Below are positions 25,765-33,400 of a stretch of DNA of 64,000 nt, piece by piece (position 1 is the stretch's first letter; each line of letters opens with the position of its first letter). This stretch comes from Bacillota bacterium (lineage in GTDB: Bacteria; Bacillota; UBA4882; UBA8346). The notes under the pieces are model-generated. The model was given only the letters and a program-made list of their open reading frames with translations, was not told where the DNA came from and ran no database searches. Location of the stretch: NCBI GenBank assembly GCA_023429995.1, contig JAEZCE010000030.1, positions 1 to 64,000 of the forward strand, in the 5' to 3' direction. The position numbers and the translations under genes were made by a program.

Positions 25765-27477
25765 CTATGGATTAAGGGGAATCATTACAAAGATGCTAAA
25801 ACCGGCCACTCCATGATTGTAAATTATATTCCCTTTTATATGATTGACTCTTTCCTCCATTCCATGGAGGCCAAATCCCTTCTGAAAGTCTTTGCAGCCG
25901 CGGCCATCATCAGCAATCACCAAATACAACCGTTGATCGTCCAATTCAATGGTTATCCAGACATGGTTTGCTTTTCCATGCCGAAGCGCATTGGTTAGAG
26001 CTTCTTGACAAATCCGGTAGACTACACTTGTGTGGGAGAAGTCATCATATATCCCGAGATCGCCGATGGATAATTCAATTTTCATACCGGACATTTGAAA
26101 ATCATTAATTACGTTTTCTAGAGCTTTTCTTAAAGAATGGTTCTGTTCGGAGGGCATGTTGAGTAAAGAACGTTTGACTTCATTAATGCCTTCTCCGGCT
26201 ATCTTTAGAGCTTTATCCAACTGGCTTTCACTTTTTTCCGGATTGGTTCGATAACTCAACTTGGCGATTTGCAAGATTGTAATTAATAAGGTCATCGTTT
26301 GTCCCAGCGTATCATGGACATCTCTGGCAAAGCGATTTCTTTCTTTCGTCACCGCCAATTCAGCGACTGTTTCCGCATAATGATTCAACTGTTGATTTTT
26401 CATGGATAATTGATTGTTGGTGGTATATAATTCATCCCAGAGATTTTTAGCCAAAGTGATATCATTGAAGGAAAGCACCCTGCCGATCAAATCTTTGCCG
26501 GTAACTAACGGCCAAATATTAACGATGAAACATTTCTTGATAGGCCTTATTAAATCAATCGGACCGCAATTTTGGACTCGTTCTTGTCCGGCGATAGCCA
26601 GGACCATTCGTGAAGATTCCGAATTATTATCAAGGGCCTTTTTCAAATTATCGGCGAAAATATGGATAGGAGCGCCAATTTCTATTTCGCCATAATCCTT
26701 AAAAGCGTCTCGTAATGCCGGATTAAAGTCAATGATTCGGTTGAAACCGTCGGTTACCAAAACGGCTTCCTTCATATTTTCCATGATCTTTTCCATGGCC
26801 AAGGATTTTGTGTTGACCAATAGTTGTTTAAAACTTGTAATGGCGAAAAGAAGCCAAACAAAGCAAAAAATAATCGGAGTATATTCCAGACCGAATTGTA
26901 CATCGGTGTCAATTTGAAATATGTTTAGGACAAGAAGAGGCAAACTCAATAGAGCGATGATGTAAATTTGATTTTTCTTTTCACTGAATTCCTTTAAAGA
27001 ATATTTTATAAACAAAAGCATTCCGATCATATAAAATAAATAAGTACCGATAATGTGGAGCCAAAAAAATGATTCAAATATGAAGTTTTGATTTACAAGC
27101 CAAAAACTCTCTTTATAAAAATGGTATACGATAATCCCAATAAAACAAATCGTCGGAATTATTCCCAAAAATAGAAAATTTTGATGTTTTTTGAGAAGTC
27201 GGTTGTCCGAATAATGAAGACAAAAGATGAACCAGCACAATCCCGTATAACAAACGGCGCACCAGTGGATGATCCAAATCCATTTCTGCAACGGCGGGAG
27301 GGAAAAAATGATCAGGATTTTAGATATCGCCCAAATCATGAGGATGACCAATAAACATAAATAGCTTTTCAAAATGCCGCTTGGTTTCCCAAAAAGCCAA
27401 GAATAAACATTTACGGCCAACAAAACCGTGATTGAACATATTAATAGGAACAACGGTAAAATATATTGACTCAGCAT
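25765..27477 (-). CDS. Sensor histidine kinase (7TM, PAS, HisKA_3)
   Basis: A 570-residue membrane kinase of the NarL/DegS-type (HisKA_3). About seven hydrophobic segments cover residues 1-215 (7TM-like sensor). A PAS-like domain follows (VTDGFNRIIDFNPALRDAF), then the phospho-acceptor region ERNRFARDVHDTLGQTMTLL (His in RDVHDTLG) and a HATPase with EALTNALRHG, DDGRGC and GFGLHGMEERV. The ATG at 27477 has AAAGGCG upstream. No response regulator is adjacent, so its partner is encoded elsewhere; the regulator at 62930 belongs to a different kinase. Confidence 0.93.
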   Translation of the reverse strand: MLSQYILPLFLLICSITVLLAVNVYSWLFGKPSGILKSYLCLLVILMIWAISKILIIFSLPPLQKWIWIIHWCAVCYTGLCWFIFCLHYSDNRLLKKHQNFLFLGIIPTICFIGIIVYHFYKESFWLVNQNFIFESFFWLHIIGTYLFYMIGMLLFIKYSLKEFSEKKNQIYIIALLSLPLLVLNIFQIDTDVQFGLEYTPIIFCFVWLLFAITSFKQLLVNTKSLAMEKIMENMKEAVLVTDGFNRIIDFNPALRDAFKDYGEIEIGAPIHIFADNLKKALDNNSESSRMVLAIAGQERVQNCGPIDLIRPIKKCFIVNIWPLVTGKDLIGRVLSFNDITLAKNLWDELYTTNNQLSMKNQQLNHYAETVAELAVTKERNRFARDVHDTLGQTMTLLITILQIAKLSYRTNPEKSESQLDKALKIAGEGINEVKRSLLNMPSEQNHSLRKALENVINDFQMSGMKIELSIGDLGIYDDFSHTSVVYRICQEALTNALRHGKANHVWITIELDDQRLYLVIADDGRGCKDFQKGFGLHGMEERVNHIKGNIIYNHGVAGFSIFVMIPLNP

Positions 27478-27729
27478 CAATTACGCCTTTCAAAAGAAGT
27501 ACGTTTCAATAAAAAATGGTCAAAAATTAATATATATATGCTTTTCTTGACTTATTCCGCTTTTCCTCCCTACTCCATAAAAAACTTAATTTTAAGCAAT
27601 GACAATCATTCCTGCGCAAACAAATGAGAATAGATCCATTTCTAATTGGGATTCGGATATGGAACCGATTGGGCTAATATCACATAAGATGATTTTGTTG
27701 ATTTTATTCTTTGGAGGTGTTCAAAAACT
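27478..27729. other. Intergenic between divergent kinase and unknown gene
   Basis: AT-rich spacer of about 250 bp that must hold two divergent promoters. I see only a weak plus-strand match (TTCGGA, 17 bp, TAATAT, ending near 27680). No gene. Confidence 0.4.
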
Positions 27730-28146
27730 GTGAGTTTTGGAAATGAAGCTGTTTTCCCTTTTCCGGCGGTCCAATATATTCCCTTACAAGTAACGGAGGT
27801 TTGCCAAAAAAAGATTGAATCGGACAATACCTTAAGTATGGCTGTTCAACTGATTGTAGGCAAAGATTTAGAAAAATGGCAGTCTATTCTCTGGCGCAAC
27901 TATCAAATCACCTTGGATGAGACCTTTCCCAATGGCTTATTGCCTGTCCTGGTATTAAATGCCGAAGTCGCGTCTGCCCGGTATCGAAGTTATTTTGTAA
28001 CCATGCTGGGTACGTCCAAAAAAGGATATTATCATTTATTTACCCTGCCGCAACAATATTTTTATAAAAAACAATTGTATTTTGAACTATTTGATGAATC
28101 GAGCAGCAAACGTATGGCTAGATGTACTTTAACATTATCGGATTGA
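27730..28146 (+). CDS. Hypothetical protein upstream of pdaD
   Basis: A 138-residue soluble protein I do not recognise. It has no signal peptide or membrane segment. It begins SFGNEAVFPFPAVQYIPL and ends with a beta-rich part (YHLFTLPQQYFYKKQLYFEL). GGAGGTG precedes the GTG start. It is the first of two plus-strand genes; the arginine decarboxylase follows after 145 bp that contain a 13-bp inverted repeat. A role linked to polyamine synthesis is only a guess from position. Confidence 0.65.
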   Translation: MSFGNEAVFPFPAVQYIPLQVTEVCQKKIESDNTLSMAVQLIVGKDLEKWQSILWRNYQITLDETFPNGLLPVLVLNAEVASARYRSYFVTMLGTSKKGYYHLFTLPQQYFYKKQLYFELFDESSSKRMARCTLTLSD

Positions 28147-28149
28147 ACA

Positions 28150-28204
28150 AGTGGAGCGTATCGTAAATAAACGGCAATCAGAAACGGGGAAGATACGCTC
28201 TACT
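28150..28204 (+). promoter_or_regulatory. Inverted repeat ahead of pdaD
   Basis: Arms AGTGGAGCGTATC (28150-28162) and GATACGCTCTACT (28192-28204) pair over 13 bp with one G-U pair, around a 29-nt loop. No T run follows, so it is not a simple terminator. It may be a regulatory or mRNA-stabilising structure between the two genes. Confidence 0.5.
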
Positions 28205-28291
28205 CAAGTAAAACGTAGGAGGTTCCCCATTCAATGGGACTTTTGCATACCCCGGTGAAATTATAAAAAAATCAAAGGAGGTATTGCCATA

Positions 28292-28762
28292 TTGTTAGCA
28301 ACTCCAGCAAAATATACTCTGGTTTCGGGAAGCGGTGAAGGGAAAACAAGTTTAAATGCTTTCGATAGAGCCTTATTGACCTCTGGATTAGGGAATCTCA
28401 ATTTAATCAAAGTTTCCAGCATCCTGCCGCCCGGGACCCAATATCAGGAAAAAATCGAAATTCCCTTTGGTTCCTTAGTTCCAACCGCGTATGGTTCTCT
28501 TACCAGCACAAAGCCCGGAGTTATCATTGCGGCGGCTGTTGCGGTAGGAATTCCGGCTGCAGACACTTTCGGTGTAATTATGGAAACTTCGGATTATTGT
28601 ACAAAATTTGAAATCGAAAACCGAATTGCCAAGATGGTCATGGAAGCATTTACCATGCGCAATATGGATTATCAGGAAATAAAAGTCTGTGCCGTTGAAC
28701 ACAAAGTTGTTGATTGCGGAGCAGTTTTCGCAGGTTTAGCGCTATGGAATGTTACGAGGTAA
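28292..28762 (+). CDS. pdaD: Pyruvoyl-dependent arginine decarboxylase
   Basis: Converts arginine to agmatine, the first step of one polyamine route. The 156-residue proenzyme has the self-cleavage motif KVSSILPPG (residues 40-48); cleavage between the two Ser residues creates the pyruvoyl group. Other family segments are SGSGEGKTSLNAFDRAL, GVIIAAAVAVGIP and FAGLALWN. Length is typical (about 155-165). The start is TTG with AAAGGAGGT 10 nt upstream. The EamA gene downstream is convergent. No agmatinase or speE gene is in the window. Confidence 0.93.
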   Translation: MLATPAKYTLVSGSGEGKTSLNAFDRALLTSGLGNLNLIKVSSILPPGTQYQEKIEIPFGSLVPTAYGSLTSTKPGVIIAAAVAVGIPAADTFGVIMETSDYCTKFEIENRIAKMVMEAFTMRNMDYQEIKVCAVEHKVVDCGAVFAGLALWNVTR

Positions 28763-28766
28763 AAAA

Positions 28767-29198
28767 TCACCAGCTGGTTTTAAAACCGACTAAAACCACG
28801 CCAATAATAATCAATGCGGCGCCGACCACTTTCGGTAAAGTTAAAGACTCGCCCAAAAAATACCACCCCACCCACATGGTGATTAAGGGAGAAGTTGCTA
28901 AAACTAAAGAAGTTTGGCCGATATCCCCTCTTTTAATTGAAGCATAGTAAGCGATGTCTCCGGCAAAAGTGGCCAAAAACGCTTCGATGGCCAGATAAAA
29001 CCAACGCTTGGTCGGTATCATATTTAAACGGCTAAAACTTCCACTCGCTATTGCCCAACCGCCGACAAAAAGCACTGTAATAACTGTTCGCGCAACAATA
29101 CCGTCAATTGGGTTAACTCCACGCAGACCTACTTTACCAAATAACGGCGCCAATCCCCAGCAAACAGCCCCGAATAAGGCAATGATAAAAGCATTCAT
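28767..29198 (-). CDS. Single-domain EamA membrane protein
   Basis: A 143-residue protein with four to five membrane helices and a single EamA domain (GAVCWGLAPLFGKVGL; TSLVLATSPLITMWVGWYF; VVGAALIIIGVVLVGF). Typical DMT carriers have two EamA domains (about 300 residues); single-domain forms act as dimers. The substrate is unknown. The C-terminus converges on pdaD with a 4-bp gap. Confidence 0.82.
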   Translation of the reverse strand: MNAFIIALFGAVCWGLAPLFGKVGLRGVNPIDGIVARTVITVLFVGGWAIASGSFSRLNMIPTKRWFYLAIEAFLATFAGDIAYYASIKRGDIGQTSLVLATSPLITMWVGWYFLGESLTLPKVVGAALIIIGVVLVGFKTSW

Positions 29199-29234
29199 CC
29201 ATCTTCCCCCATTCCGCCATGAAGTTAACCCAGT

Positions 29235-30212
29235 TTATTTTTTAATTCCCGGACCACGCTCGATGACCCTGATCATCGGCCGGTAATGGTCAACTCCCAA
29301 ATCCTTTCTAACCTTTTTGCCATTAGCCTCTTCAATAATTAACCAGTTTTTAACGGTCATTCCCTCGGAACCCTCAACTACAACACGCTCTTCTCCCGGG
29401 TTCAGTGAATAATTGAAGTGATAGATAGTTTTAAAATCCTGACGGTTAATAATTTGATGGTGCCAGGAAACTATCGGGGGATAATTTTTTCCATAAAGCG
29501 CCATATATAATGTATTATCTTTGGTATCGGCCCAAATTAAGAGCGGGGAATCCGTATTGTTTTTAAATTTGAAATCCTTGTTACCATCGGCGACAGTGGC
29601 ATCCTGGCCGGGAGGAACATAGGGAACCAACATACCATGGTGCCTGCGTTCAATGATCTTCAAATTGGCCAAAACCGCAACATTATACAATGTCGAAGCT
29701 ATTTTACATACCCCTCCTCCGATGGTTTTAATCAGCTTGGTTCCGGCATAGGTTGGGCCATCCATAAATCCCCGTTCCCGATTGTATGGACCGGCAACTT
29801 TATTTAAGGAAAAAACCCGGTTTGGCGGGAGAATGCAGCCCGATATGATATCTGCCGCCAGGGCCACATTGTATTCCTCGCCCGGTAAAGGATCCGGCAA
29901 AGTGGTTTGAAAAGCCGACATCCGTACTGATGTCCTGTACTTAGCGCAAATCTCATGAAAACGACGGTCATTCTCCCATATCAATGTTCCTTTGGTTGGC
30001 CTTCCCAATTGATGAGTCATGAATTGATCGCCGTTTTTATCTTTAGATTCGGCCTCCAAATCGGGGATTTCGGCTTTGGATATATGATGGGAATTCAACC
30101 GGTTTTCAACCTCATCCCGATGTCGATAAAATAACACGGTACTCGTAAAACCTCCGATTGTCAAACTAAAAAATATCACAACCAGTAATATTTTTTTCGC
30201 CGAATCCTTCAC
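29235..30212 (-). CDS. VanW family protein, membrane anchored
   Basis: A 325-residue protein with an N-terminal membrane anchor (ILLVVIFFSLTIGGFTSTVLF, residues 8-28) and a VanW domain: FSLNKVAGPYNRERGFMDGP, TIGGGVCKIASTLYNVAVLA and RRHHGMLVPYVPPGQDATVA. VanW proteins face the outside of Gram-positive cells; their function is unknown. The GTG at 30212 is preferred because GGAGG lies about 7 nt upstream; the frame stays open to 30269. A G5-like tail (VEGSEGMTVKNWL) is partly seen. Confidence 0.88.
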   Translation of the reverse strand: MKDSAKKILLVVIFFSLTIGGFTSTVLFYRHRDEVENRLNSHHISKAEIPDLEAESKDKNGDQFMTHQLGRPTKGTLIWENDRRFHEICAKYRTSVRMSAFQTTLPDPLPGEEYNVALAADIISGCILPPNRVFSLNKVAGPYNRERGFMDGPTYAGTKLIKTIGGGVCKIASTLYNVAVLANLKIIERRHHGMLVPYVPPGQDATVADGNKDFKFKNNTDSPLLIWADTKDNTLYMALYGKNYPPIVSWHHQIINRQDFKTIYHFNYSLNPGEERVVVEGSEGMTVKNWLIIEEANGKKVRKDLGVDHYRPMIRVIERGPGIKK

Positions 30213-30276
30213 AAAAAATCCTCCTTCAAGCGGACCTAATCCATAGTTATTCCCCAAAAAATAAATCATGAAAAAA

Positions 30277-30307
30277 AAATCCTATTCCTCGGCGCGGAAT
30301 GGGATTT
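30277..30307 (-). terminator. Intrinsic terminator after the EamA pair
   Basis: AAATCCTATTCC and GGAATGGGATTT form a 12-bp stem with one wobble pair. On the minus strand TTTTTTTTT follows. It ends the transcript of the two EamA genes at 30335-32117. Confidence 0.88.
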
Positions 30308-30334
30308 TAATCAAAAACAAATCGGTTTCGCTGA

Positions 30335-31225
30335 TTATGAATTTGCCCGTTCTTTAAAAGCTACCATCAGACAACGCCCTGTTACTGAAGCCAATACAAT
30401 AAATCCCCCAACCAAAGCCCATGGGCCGGGAATTTCACCAAAAGCTAAAAATACCCAGAGTGGATTTAAGATCGGCTCAATAATCGGGATTAAAATAGCT
30501 TCCAGCGCAGTCACATAGCGAAAAGCCGATGCATATAAAATGTAAGAAATTCCAAGTTGAAAAATGCCTAAAATCGTCAAAGGCAACCAACCTGATAGGC
30601 TAGGCGCAGAGTAAAATATGAATGGCAAACCAATAAAGAAGGTTAATATATTCCCCAAAATAACCGACTCCAAAGGGGAATCATCTTTCTGTTTACGGAG
30701 AAAAACAGCAGTTAACGCAAAAGTGATTCCGCTCAGGATCCCGCAAATATTTCCCGAAATATTGCCGACAGATAATTTATCCATAAAGAAAAGACTCATG
30801 CCGGAAAGGACAATTCCAATGGTCAACCAATCCAATTTACTGACCTTTTCTTTTAAAATCCAGACGCCGAAAATGGCGGTATATATAGGAGCGGTATATT
30901 GCAATAAAATCGCATTCGCTGCAGTTGTTAATTTTGTAGCAGCAACAAACAAGATTACGGTTCCCGCATAAGCCAATGCGCCCAGAATCCGTGATGTTGA
31001 CCACTGAAAATGAATTTTTTGGTAAAAGGCCAACATAACCAGGGCAGCAATTCCACTACGGGCGCCAGCAATTGCGATCGGATTCCAATCAATCGACTTT
31101 ATCAGCAAACCGCCTAAACTCCAAAGAATTGATGTTCCAACCAAAAAGCCGATGGCTTGATTCCGTTCTTTGCCTGGTTTATAGGCAACAAAATGATTCA
31201 AAGGTCTACTCCCTTTCAAGTTCAA
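30335..31225 (-). CDS. EamA/DMT family transporter
   Basis: A 296-residue carrier with ten predicted membrane helices and two EamA domains (WSLGGLLIKSIDWNPIAIAG; YTAPIYTAIFGVWILKEKVS; ILIPIIEPILNPLWVFLAFG). Families of this type export amino acids or metabolites; the substrate is unknown. It overlaps the upstream EamA gene by 20 bp, so they are translated together. A terminator follows. Confidence 0.92.
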   Translation of the reverse strand: MNLKGSRPLNHFVAYKPGKERNQAIGFLVGTSILWSLGGLLIKSIDWNPIAIAGARSGIAALVMLAFYQKIHFQWSTSRILGALAYAGTVILFVAATKLTTAANAILLQYTAPIYTAIFGVWILKEKVSKLDWLTIGIVLSGMSLFFMDKLSVGNISGNICGILSGITFALTAVFLRKQKDDSPLESVILGNILTFFIGLPFIFYSAPSLSGWLPLTILGIFQLGISYILYASAFRYVTALEAILIPIIEPILNPLWVFLAFGEIPGPWALVGGFIVLASVTGRCLMVAFKERANS

Positions 31226-32117
31226 TATTGGTTTTTGACGAATTTTTAGAAAGCTCCTTGGCCAATATCACAATAATCGTTCCGGATATAACACCCGCCC
31301 CTCCCAACATCTGAAAACCGGTTAATCGGTCATGAAAGAATATCACGGAAAGTCCTATCGTAACCAGCGGTTCCAATGTGCTTAAAATACTGGCGGTTGT
31401 TGGTCCGGTTAATTCCAATCCTTTGAAAAAGCTCAAGATTGCCATGATTGTTGAAAAGATAACAATGCCTATCGCTGGTATCCATGCGCCAACTCCAAAG
31501 TTAAAATCAAGGGCGCCCATGGCAAAACCCAGAATCGTAAATGAAAAAGCGGCAAATAAAGTTACGTAGGCGCTTGAAATGATTGAAGGTATCTTTTGAA
31601 TCAAACGGTTACCCAAAATAATATACCCGGAATAAACCAAGGAAGCGCCCAAAGCCAATGATATCCCCATCATATTTATCTTGTGCGACGGCATTCCCAA
31701 AACCAGCAATAGGCCCAAAAAGGTCATCGCAATTGCCACAAAATGACACTGGGTTAATTTTTCATGATTCATAAAGAAAGAAAGCAATGCAACGATAATC
31801 GGATAGGTGTAAAACAGCAAAGCGGCTAAGGATGGCGAAATAAATCGTATGGCATTGAAGTAAAGCGTAGATTGTAGGGTATAGATAATACCACCCATCA
31901 TAAAGAGGGAACCCATTTGAAAAAGAGGTAGTTTGATTCTTTGGCCCATAATTCCAAGGGCGATGAAAAACAATGCGGCGGAAACTGAAAAACGGATCCA
32001 TAATAATGTTGAAACATTCATTTTACATTGATAAGCATACAATGCCAAAATCGGCATGACGCCAAAACCCATTGCCGAGGCAATAATCAGATAAACACCT
32101 TTATAAAAACGATTCAT
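31206..32117 (-). CDS. EamA/DMT family transporter
   Basis: A 303-residue, ten-helix DMT carrier (YLIIASAMGFGVMPILALYA; FISPSLAALLFYTYPIIVAL; ASILSTLEPLVTIGLSVIFF). It is related to, but clearly different in sequence from, the overlapping downstream carrier, and the two could form a heterodimer. It is divergent from msrA. Confidence 0.92.
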   Translation of the reverse strand: MNRFYKGVYLIIASAMGFGVMPILALYAYQCKMNVSTLLWIRFSVSAALFFIALGIMGQRIKLPLFQMGSLFMMGGIIYTLQSTLYFNAIRFISPSLAALLFYTYPIIVALLSFFMNHEKLTQCHFVAIAMTFLGLLLVLGMPSHKINMMGISLALGASLVYSGYIILGNRLIQKIPSIISSAYVTLFAAFSFTILGFAMGALDFNFGVGAWIPAIGIVIFSTIMAILSFFKGLELTGPTTASILSTLEPLVTIGLSVIFFHDRLTGFQMLGGAGVISGTIIVILAKELSKNSSKTNIELERE

Positions 32118-32350
32118 TAACTTTCACGACCTCTGGAAAGATTTACTATATATTCGAAATGCCAATTCAATTACCTGCAAATAAATTAAAAATTGTCTTT
32201 CGGAATCCGGAAAAGATTCTATAAAATTGGATAAACTATTCCGGTGTCATCAAAATTAGTGTAAAATTTGGAAGAGAGAGCTTTATCTTCAACTTGTTCC
32301 CGGTAATTTTTCGAAGGGGTTTTACGACGATAAGTCAAAAGGAGCTAAAC

Positions 32351-32950
32351 ATGAGACCATATCACAACAATCACCAACCATTGGGTGGAACTCGGGCTGT
32401 CCATGCTACATTTGCCGGAGGCTGTTTTTGGTGCATGGTGTCGCCATTCGAGTCTTTGCCGGGAATCTTCAGAATTACCAGCGGATATACCGGGGGGCAA
32501 CTTACAAATCCTTCTTACGATGAAGTCTGTTCGGGAGAGACGGGCCATTATGAGGCCATCGATATTACTTATGATCCGACCCAACTGTCCTATCAAGAAT
32601 TATTGAAGGTTTACTGGCGGCAGATCGATCCAACCGATTCCGGCGGACAATTTGCGGACCGCGGCTCTCAATATCGGAGCGCTATTTTTTATCATACCCC
32701 TGACCAAAAGCGATTGGCCGAAGAATCCAAAGCGGAATTGGAACTTTCGGGACTCTTTGACAAACCCATTGTTACGGAAATCAAAGCGGCTGAAACTTTT
32801 TTTCCGGCTGAAGAATACCATCAAGATTTCCATCATAAAAATAGCGACCACTACCAAAGATATCGCAAAGGTTCGGGACGCCCAACTTATCTGGATCAAA
32901 CTTGGAAAGGATGTAAAATTCCCCCCGGCGAAAACGAAAAACTCATTTAA
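32351..32950 (+). CDS. msrA: Peptide methionine sulfoxide reductase MsrA
   Basis: Reduces methionine-S-sulfoxide in proteins. The 199-residue form has the catalytic motif GGCFWCMVSPFE (nucleophilic Cys near residue 27) and SGYTGGQLTNPSYDEVCSGETGH. The ATG at 32351 has AAAAGGAG upstream; a longer frame from 32294 lacks a site. msrB follows after 17 bp, so they form an operon that repairs both sulfoxide isomers. Confidence 0.97.
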   Translation: MRPYHNNHQPLGGTRAVHATFAGGCFWCMVSPFESLPGIFRITSGYTGGQLTNPSYDEVCSGETGHYEAIDITYDPTQLSYQELLKVYWRQIDPTDSGGQFADRGSQYRSAIFYHTPDQKRLAEESKAELELSGLFDKPIVTEIKAAETFFPAEEYHQDFHHKNSDHYQRYRKGSGRPTYLDQTWKGCKIPPGENEKLI

Positions 32951-32967
32951 ACGACTGGAGGTTTCCA

Positions 32968-33390
32968 ATGCTGAAAGAAAAATTGACACCGATACAGTTT
33001 AAAGTAACCCAGGAGAATGCGACCGAACCTCCCTTTCAAAACGAATACTGGAACCATAACAAACCTGGGATTTATGTCGATATCGTCTCCGGAGAACCTC
33101 TTTTTTCCTCTCTGGACAAATTTGATTCCGGCTGTGGCTGGCCGAGTTTCAGTAAGCCTTTAAGTATCGATGCAGTGATTCAAAAGCAAGATCAGTCTCA
33201 TGGAATGGAGCGAATGGAAGTCCGCAGTAAAAAGGCAGATTCTCACCTGGGACACGTTTTCGAAGACGGTCCAGTTGCCAAAGGCGGACGACGGTATTGC
33301 ATCAATTCCGCAGCATTACGATTTATTCCCCGTGAGGATTTAGAGAAAGAAGGTTATGGCCAATATTTTGTTTTATTCAATCCGTTATAA
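32968..33390 (+). CDS. msrB: Peptide methionine sulfoxide reductase MsrB, zinc-less form
   Basis: Reduces methionine-R-sulfoxide. The 140-residue protein has FDSGCGWPSFSKPL, RSKKADSHLGHVFEDGP and the catalytic RYCINSAALRF. The two CxxC pairs that bind structural zinc in many MsrB proteins are absent (GIYVDIVSGEPLF and DSHLGH here). The Cys of SGCGWPSF is the likely resolving residue. It is cotranscribed with msrA. Confidence 0.96.
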   Translation: MLKEKLTPIQFKVTQENATEPPFQNEYWNHNKPGIYVDIVSGEPLFSSLDKFDSGCGWPSFSKPLSIDAVIQKQDQSHGMERMEVRSKKADSHLGHVFEDGPVAKGGRRYCINSAALRFIPREDLEKEGYGQYFVLFNPL

Positions 33391-33400
33391 AACTTTAACC

